Shown here: piece after piece, positions 6,259-9,021 of the stretch
Layout of the letters: the number at the start of each line of letters is the position of its first letter
Position numbering within the stretch: the first letter of the stretch is position 1
Assembly: GCA_964468355.1 (NCBI GenBank)
Contig: CAYXSV010000021.1
Coordinates: forward strand, 1-9,021
Length of the DNA: 9,021 nt
Source of the DNA: CAYSLZ01 sp964468355
GTDB taxonomy: Bacteria > Patescibacteriota > Microgenomatia > UBA12405 > JAHJSD01
Direction: 5' to 3'
Made by a program: the position numbers and the translations under genes
Notes under the pieces: model-generated
Told to the model about the DNA's origin: nothing
What the model saw: only the letters and a program-made list of their open reading frames with translations
The model's database searches: none

Positions 6259-7253
6259 TTTCTGTCTTTGGCCTAATGGTACTAAACTTATTAATGATTT
6301 GGGGACTGGAAAGAGGACTTTTCTGGCGCCAGATGATTTTCTGGATTTTGGGCGGTGGAATATATTTAGCGGCTAAAAGCGTTGGTAAAGATAATTTTTT
6401 TAAATGGAACAAATATATTTATGGTGCTACTATTTTTCTCTTATTAGTTCCATTGATAATCGGCCAGGGAATAAGAGGTTCCACCAGGTGGATAAATATC
6501 TTTGGATTCACCATTCAGCCATCTGAATTTGCTAAACCACTCTTAGTAGGATGGCTTAGTTCATATTTAGGCCGGGAGGGAACGGGAAATTTTTTGGAAT
6601 TTATCATTGATTTAATTTTAATTTTTATACCGGTTATTCTTATTATTTTAGAACCCGACCTTGGCAGTGCCGGAGTTATTTTAATAAGTTTATTAATCTT
6701 AGTTTTCATACATAAACCAAAACTAGAGTGGTGGCTGCCATTAACCGGCGCGGGTCTAATTATTCTTTTTTTTGGATGGGCAAATCTTTTGCAACCATAT
6801 CAACTTAACCGGATTACCAGCTTTCTTAACCCCAAGGCGGATCCTTTAGGAAAAGGGTACAATCAAATTCAAGCCAAAATTGCCATCGGAGCCGGCGGAC
6901 TTTTCGGCAGGGGATTTGGTGCCGGCAGACAAACACAACTTGCCTTTTTACCGGAAAAACAAACTGACTTTATTTTGGCTGCAATTAGCGAAGAGTTGGG
7001 TTTTATAGGAGCTTTTTTCTGTTTAAGTTTTTATTTCTATCTATTCTGGTGGATGATCAAAAAATTAAACACTTCAAAAAATCCATTGGATTTTAATTAC
7101 CGCTTAGGTATCTTAATTTTATTTTTTATTCAAACCTCAATTAACCTAGCAATGAACCTACAATTTTTCCCAATTGTCGGCTTACCTCTCCCTTTGCTCT
7201 CTTACGGCGGTTCATCTTTGATTTCAACTTTACTCTCCCTCGGCCTGTTTTAA
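6255..7253 (+). CDS. RodA/FtsW-type SEDS glycosyltransferase (second copy, RodA-like)
   Basis: A 332-residue polytopic membrane protein of the SEDS family, the second in this window, predicted to polymerise glycan strands from lipid II. Motifs are S-T-R-W-I at 76-80, the canonical Q-P-S-E at 88-91, E-P-D-L-G at 133-137, G-L-F-G-R-G at 215-220, F-L-P-E followed by the probable catalytic D238 in T-D-F-I, S-E-E-L-G-F at 245-250, and S-Y-G-G-S-S at 316-321. T-D-F-I and the E/Q-P-D-L-G-S pattern look RodA-like. The protein ends ten residues after the GGSS motif and has a very short first loop, so it is on the small side. The start overlaps the ftsZ stop by four bases. No PBP partner is adjacent, and a role in elongation or in division remains open. 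Confidence 0.88.
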   Translation: MISVFGLMVLNLLMIWGLERGLFWRQMIFWILGGGIYLAAKSVGKDNFFKWNKYIYGATIFLLLVPLIIGQGIRGSTRWINIFGFTIQPSEFAKPLLVGWLSSYLGREGTGNFLEFIIDLILIFIPVILIILEPDLGSAGVILISLLILVFIHKPKLEWWLPLTGAGLIILFFGWANLLQPYQLNRITSFLNPKADPLGKGYNQIQAKIAIGAGGLFGRGFGAGRQTQLAFLPEKQTDFILAAISEELGFIGAFFCLSFYFYLFWWMIKKLNTSKNPLDFNYRLGILILFFIQTSINLAMNLQFFPIVGLPLPLLSYGGSSLISTLLSLGLF

Positions 7254-7260
7254 TTAGGTT

Positions 7261-7289
7261 TTGCCAAATAAATCTAATGTTGATATAAT
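7261..7289 (+). promoter_or_regulatory. Strong promoter for rplU-rpmA, giving a near-leaderless mRNA
   Basis: TTGCCA at 7261-7266 (five of six to consensus) and TATAAT at 7284-7289 (six of six) are separated by exactly 17 bases, with an extended -10 TG at 7281-7282. The expected start point, six or seven bases after the -10, is about 7296, only a few bases before the rplU ATG at 7300. The ten bases TTGATATAAT recur in front of the tRNA gene near 8950. Confidence 0.8.
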
Positions 7290-7299
7290 TAACCCTATT

Positions 7300-7617
7300 A
7301 TGGACTACGCGATAATTGATTTAAAAGGACATCAGTATCAAGTTAAGCCGGGTGAAGAGCTAACCGTGGATAGAATAGATTTGGATAAAAATAAAAAATT
7401 TGATATTGACAAAGTACTTTTAGTTAAACAAGGAAAAAAGATTACAATCGGACAACCGACTGTTGATAAAACTGTTGTTAAGGCAAAGGTTCTTGATCAC
7501 TTTAAAGGCGATAAAATCAGAGTTGCAAAATTTAGGGCGAAAACCAGATACAGAAAAGTAAAGGGTTTCCGTCCTTATATGACAAAAATAAAAATAGAAG
7601 ATATTAAAGCAAAATAA
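7300..7617 (+). CDS. rplU: Large ribosomal subunit protein bL21
   Basis: A 105-residue ribosomal protein that binds 23S rRNA in the large subunit, with the usual family length. The N-terminus Y-A-I-I-D-L-K-G-H-Q-Y corresponds to the family's 'YAII...GKQY' start. The conserved basic C-terminal block appears at about 69-95, with H-F-K-G-D-K-I followed by K-F-R-A-K-T-R-Y-R-K and G-F-R-P. I start it at ATG 7300. A longer frame from TTG 7261 would begin inside the -35 box of an excellent promoter and add 13 residues absent from the family. There is no room for a Shine-Dalgarno sequence in the predicted transcript, so leaderless initiation is likely. It is paired with rpmA one base downstream, the standard bacterial arrangement. 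Confidence 0.94.
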   Translation: MDYAIIDLKGHQYQVKPGEELTVDRIDLDKNKKFDIDKVLLVKQGKKITIGQPTVDKTVVKAKVLDHFKGDKIRVAKFRAKTRYRKVKGFRPYMTKIKIEDIKAK

Positions 7618-7618
7618 A

Positions 7619-7870
7619 ATGGCAAAAACTAAAGCAAAAGGAAAAGTTAATCAGAAAAGCCAACGCAAACGCAGAGGCAAACATCGCGGCATAAAATTAT
7701 TTTCCGGCCAAACAGTAGAGCCGGGTAACATTATTGTCCGGCAGTTAGGCAGTCGATTTCACCCGGGTCCGGGAACGAAAATGGGACGCGACTTCACTAT
7801 TTACGCCGACCGAAAAGGGATAATCAAATTTAAAAACAAAAGAGATAATAAGCTGGTTTGTGTTTACTAG
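7619..7870 (+). CDS. rpmA: Large ribosomal subunit protein bL27
   Basis: An 83-residue basic ribosomal protein located near the peptidyl-transferase centre. The conserved core G-I-K-L-F-S-G-Q-T-V (24-33), G-N-I-I-V-R-Q (36-42) and F-H-P-G (47-50) matches bL27, followed by G-R-D-F-T-I-Y-A in place of the usual 'GkDhTLFA'. The N-terminal region starts M-A-K-T-K-A-K-G and is rich in Lys and Arg but diverges from the usual 'AhKKgggStrNGRdS' tail. No Firmicutes-type cleavable N-terminal extension is seen. It follows rplU by one base with no ribosome-binding site and is presumably co-translated with it. The ParB-like gene begins seven bases after the stop. Confidence 0.93.
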   Translation: MAKTKAKGKVNQKSQRKRRGKHRGIKLFSGQTVEPGNIIVRQLGSRFHPGPGTKMGRDFTIYADRKGIIKFKNKRDNKLVCVY

Positions 7871-7876
7871 CACTTT

Positions 7877-8347
7877 ATGGCAGAACTTAAAAATTACGAA
7901 AACCTTAACCCTTTAGAACGGGGTAAACTTTTTAAGCGTATCAAAGAAGACGAAAACTTAAGTTACAAAGAGCTGGCTGATAAAATTAGCAAAAGCTCCT
8001 CTTATGTCGCAAACAGCATACGCCTATTAGATTTACCGGTTGCAATCAAAGACGGACTTCTAGGCGGAGTAGTCAGCGAAGGACATGCAAGGGCCCTTGC
8101 TTCTCTTGAAAATCCTCAGGAATGCATTTCAGTCTATAAAGATGTTTTAAAAAATCATTCAACAGTACGCGAAACAGAGGATTTAGTAAAGCAGAAAAGA
8201 AACGCGCGCAAAAAGAAACTTCAAATCAATCAGGAACAAGCAGAAACAATTAAAGAAGGGCTGGAACAGATTTTAGGTAAAAAAATTAATAAAATTGAAT
8301 CAACTTCTTCCGTCAATAAAATTACACTCGAAATCTTTATTAATTAA
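7877..8347 (+). CDS. ParB/Spo0J-family HTH protein without the N-terminal CTPase domain
   Basis: A 156-residue protein matching the central DNA-binding part of ParB/KorB proteins. It begins at the family's 'ENLxPLE' segment (E8-N-L-N-P-L-E14), continues through a helix-turn-helix at about 29-51 (S-Y-K-E-L-A to S-I-R-L-L), and contains the hallmark G-H-A-R-A-L at 69-74 and T-V-R-E-T-E at 96-101. A Lys/Arg-rich linker leads to a short C-terminal region at 117-156 that could be a reduced dimerisation domain. Canonical ParB is about 280 residues or more, with an N-terminal ParB/Srx CTP-binding domain carrying a GxxRxxA-type box, which is absent here. Nothing in other frames upstream supplies it, since rpmA ends six bases earlier. 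No ParA is in the window. It could bind parS-like sites or act as a local regulator. The family call is firm but the role is not. Confidence 0.85.
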   Translation: MAELKNYENLNPLERGKLFKRIKEDENLSYKELADKISKSSSYVANSIRLLDLPVAIKDGLLGGVVSEGHARALASLENPQECISVYKDVLKNHSTVRETEDLVKQKRNARKKKLQINQEQAETIKEGLEQILGKKINKIESTSSVNKITLEIFIN

Positions 8348-8353
8348 GAAGAT

Positions 8354-8926
8354 TTAAAGGTTATATTCAGCGTGTTCTACTATTCCCATATTATTTGCCG
8401 GCCAATATACAAAAAAGGCACGGCCGACAATGTCTTCTTTTGGAGTAGGTCCAAATTCTCTGCCGTCGCGCGAATGAGGTCGGTTATCACCCATCAAAAG
8501 ATATTCACCTTGAGGAACCACCAAAGGACGTCCTTCTCTTAAATAACTACCGGCAGTTGTTTGGAAATCTACTGGTAAATACGGCTCATCCAGCTGACGG
8601 TCATTTATCCAAATTTGACCGTCTTTCAAACGGATAATCTCACCGGGAAGTCCAATAACTCTTTTAATATATTCACAACTGTCAGCGGCACACGGCTCAC
8701 TTGGGGGAGCTTTAAAAACAACTACTTCACCACGATCGGGACCACGACGTTTATAAGTAATTTTTTCCGTTAATATAAATTCTTTATCATGGAAGTTTGG
8801 ATCCATAGAATGGCCGTGAACCTGGTTTGGCTGGGCAATAAATAAATAAAGCAGAACAAAAACGGATAACGCTAAAACTAAGGCCTGAATTGAATCTAGA
8901 AAAAATTGAAAAATCTTCTTTATCAT
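8354..8926 (-). CDS. lepB: Type I signal peptidase (leader peptidase)
   Basis: A 190-residue membrane serine protease that removes signal peptides from exported proteins on the outer membrane face. One membrane segment spans about residues 10-31. The catalytic serine S40 lies in G-H-S-M-D-P and the catalytic lysine K88 in Y-I-K-R-V-I-G-L-P-G. The box E motif G-D-N-R-P-H-S-R-D-G-R-x-F-G-P is at 146-160. Two cysteines, C79 and C84, lie just before the catalytic lysine and could form a disulfide. Length and single membrane span fit the compact Gram-positive-like type. The gene runs convergently towards the ParB-like gene, with only six bases between stops and no visible terminator. It is divergent from the tRNA. 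No Shine-Dalgarno sequence precedes the ATG. Confidence 0.96.
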   Translation of the reverse strand: MIKKIFQFFLDSIQALVLALSVFVLLYLFIAQPNQVHGHSMDPNFHDKEFILTEKITYKRRGPDRGEVVVFKAPPSEPCAADSCEYIKRVIGLPGEIIRLKDGQIWINDRQLDEPYLPVDFQTTAGSYLREGRPLVVPQGEYLLMGDNRPHSRDGREFGPTPKEDIVGRAFFVYWPANNMGIVEHAEYNL

Positions 8927-8937
8927 TACTGGTACAG

Positions 8938-8964
8938 TTTATACCCTTTGATATAATATCGCAA
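8938..8964 (-). promoter_or_regulatory. Possible lepB promoter, near-leaderless
   Basis: Read on the minus strand, TATAAA (8943-8938) lies 11 bases before the lepB ATG, the same geometry as the rplU promoter. TTGCGA (8964-8959) is a four-of-six -35 match but the spacer is only 15 bases. It overlaps the tRNA promoter on the other strand, so the two units would share about 50 bases of control region. Confidence 0.35.
8949..8957 (+). promoter_or_regulatory. Extended -10 promoter for tRNA-Val
   Basis: TGATATAAT contains a perfect TATAAT at 8952-8957 with an extended -10 TG. No convincing -35 box is seen upstream. The expected start near 8964 gives a leader of about 12 bases before the tRNA. The element TTGATATAAT is identical to the one in front of rplU. 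Confidence 0.6.
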
Positions 8965-8975
8965 GGGTTAATTTC

Positions 8976-9021
8976 GGTCGCGTGGCGCAGTCGGCAGCGC
9001 GTTCCGTTCACATCGGAAAGG
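8976..9021 (+). tRNA. tRNA-Val (anticodon CAC), 3' end outside window
   Basis: The 5' half folds as a tRNA. The acceptor strand GGTCGCG is at 8976-8982, followed by T and G for positions 8-9. The D stem GCGC/GCGC (8985-8988 with 8997-9000) closes the loop AGTCGGCA, which contains the conserved GG. The anticodon stem TTCCG/CGGAA (9002-9006 with 9014-9018) closes the loop TTCACAT. The anticodon at 9009-9011 is CAC, reading the valine codon GUG. The variable loop, T arm and acceptor 3' strand lie beyond the end. Confidence 0.9.

Noticed and set aside
998..7253. UGA read as glycine (genetic code 25)
   Set aside because: TGA ends the PBP, murG and ftsZ genes at ATGA overlaps with well-formed next genes, and each protein ends where the family ends.
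7261..7299. TTG at 7261 as the rplU start
   Set aside because: The TTG is part of the -35 box TTGCCA, and the added 13 residues are not found in bL21.
7619..7876. Missing ParB CTPase domain hidden by a frameshift upstream
   Set aside because: The upstream sequence is an intact rpmA gene ending six bases before the ParB-like ATG, so there is no room for a lost domain.
8787..9011. 74-residue minus-strand reading frame overlapping lepB and the tRNA
   Set aside because: It crosses a clear tRNA and the start of lepB in another frame and shows no family features.
1..9021. CRISPR arrays, insertion sequences, prophage or defence genes
   Set aside because: No regularly spaced repeats, transposase motifs or phage or defence proteins were seen on either strand.

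Overview
The window is a compact, AT-rich, gene-dense bacterial segment built around the division and cell-wall (dcw) cluster. The order is: 3' part of a class B penicillin-binding protein, ftsW, a 247-base non-coding gap, murG, a very short FtsQ-like protein, ftsA, ftsZ, a second SEDS protein (RodA-like), rplU, rpmA, a ParB-like protein with no N-terminal CTPase domain, then lepB on the opposite strand and the 5' part of a tRNA-Val(CAC) cut by the window end. The small proteins, four-base ATGA overlaps, weak or absent Shine-Dalgarno sequences and stripped-down cluster suggest a Candidate Phyla Radiation (Patescibacteria) genome, perhaps Microgenomates. That placement is inference from style and protein character. 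TGA acts as a normal stop in the PBP, murG and ftsZ genes, which argues against the UGA=Gly code of Gracilibacteria and Absconditabacteria.

Region by region: positions 3-2083 encode a transpeptidase/glycosyltransferase pair (PBP plus FtsW). Positions 2084-2330 hold no gene but are highly structured: a GC-rich, cloverleaf-like repeat element, a possible promoter, and two short palindromes in the presumed murG leader. Positions 2331-7253 are a tightly packed run murG-ftsQ-like-ftsA-ftsZ-rodA-like. The genes cover the lipid II-forming glycosyltransferase, a membrane divisome linker, the FtsZ membrane anchor, the Z-ring tubulin and a SEDS polymerase. A strong promoter (TTGCCA-N17-TATAAT) at 7261-7289 starts a second unit with rplU, rpmA and the ParB-like gene, and its probable start point leaves almost no leader before the rplU ATG. 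The lepB gene runs convergently into the ParB-like gene and is divergent from the tRNA, which has its own extended -10 promoter.

Most of the window is ordinary core machinery, and I see no defence system, CRISPR array, insertion sequence or phage. The points that merit a second look are lineage-style departures within core genes: a changed tubulin signature in FtsZ, loss of the usual acidic residue in the MurG donor-site motif, an FtsQ-like protein apparently lacking a POTRA domain, an HTH-only ParB, and the structured spacer upstream of murG.
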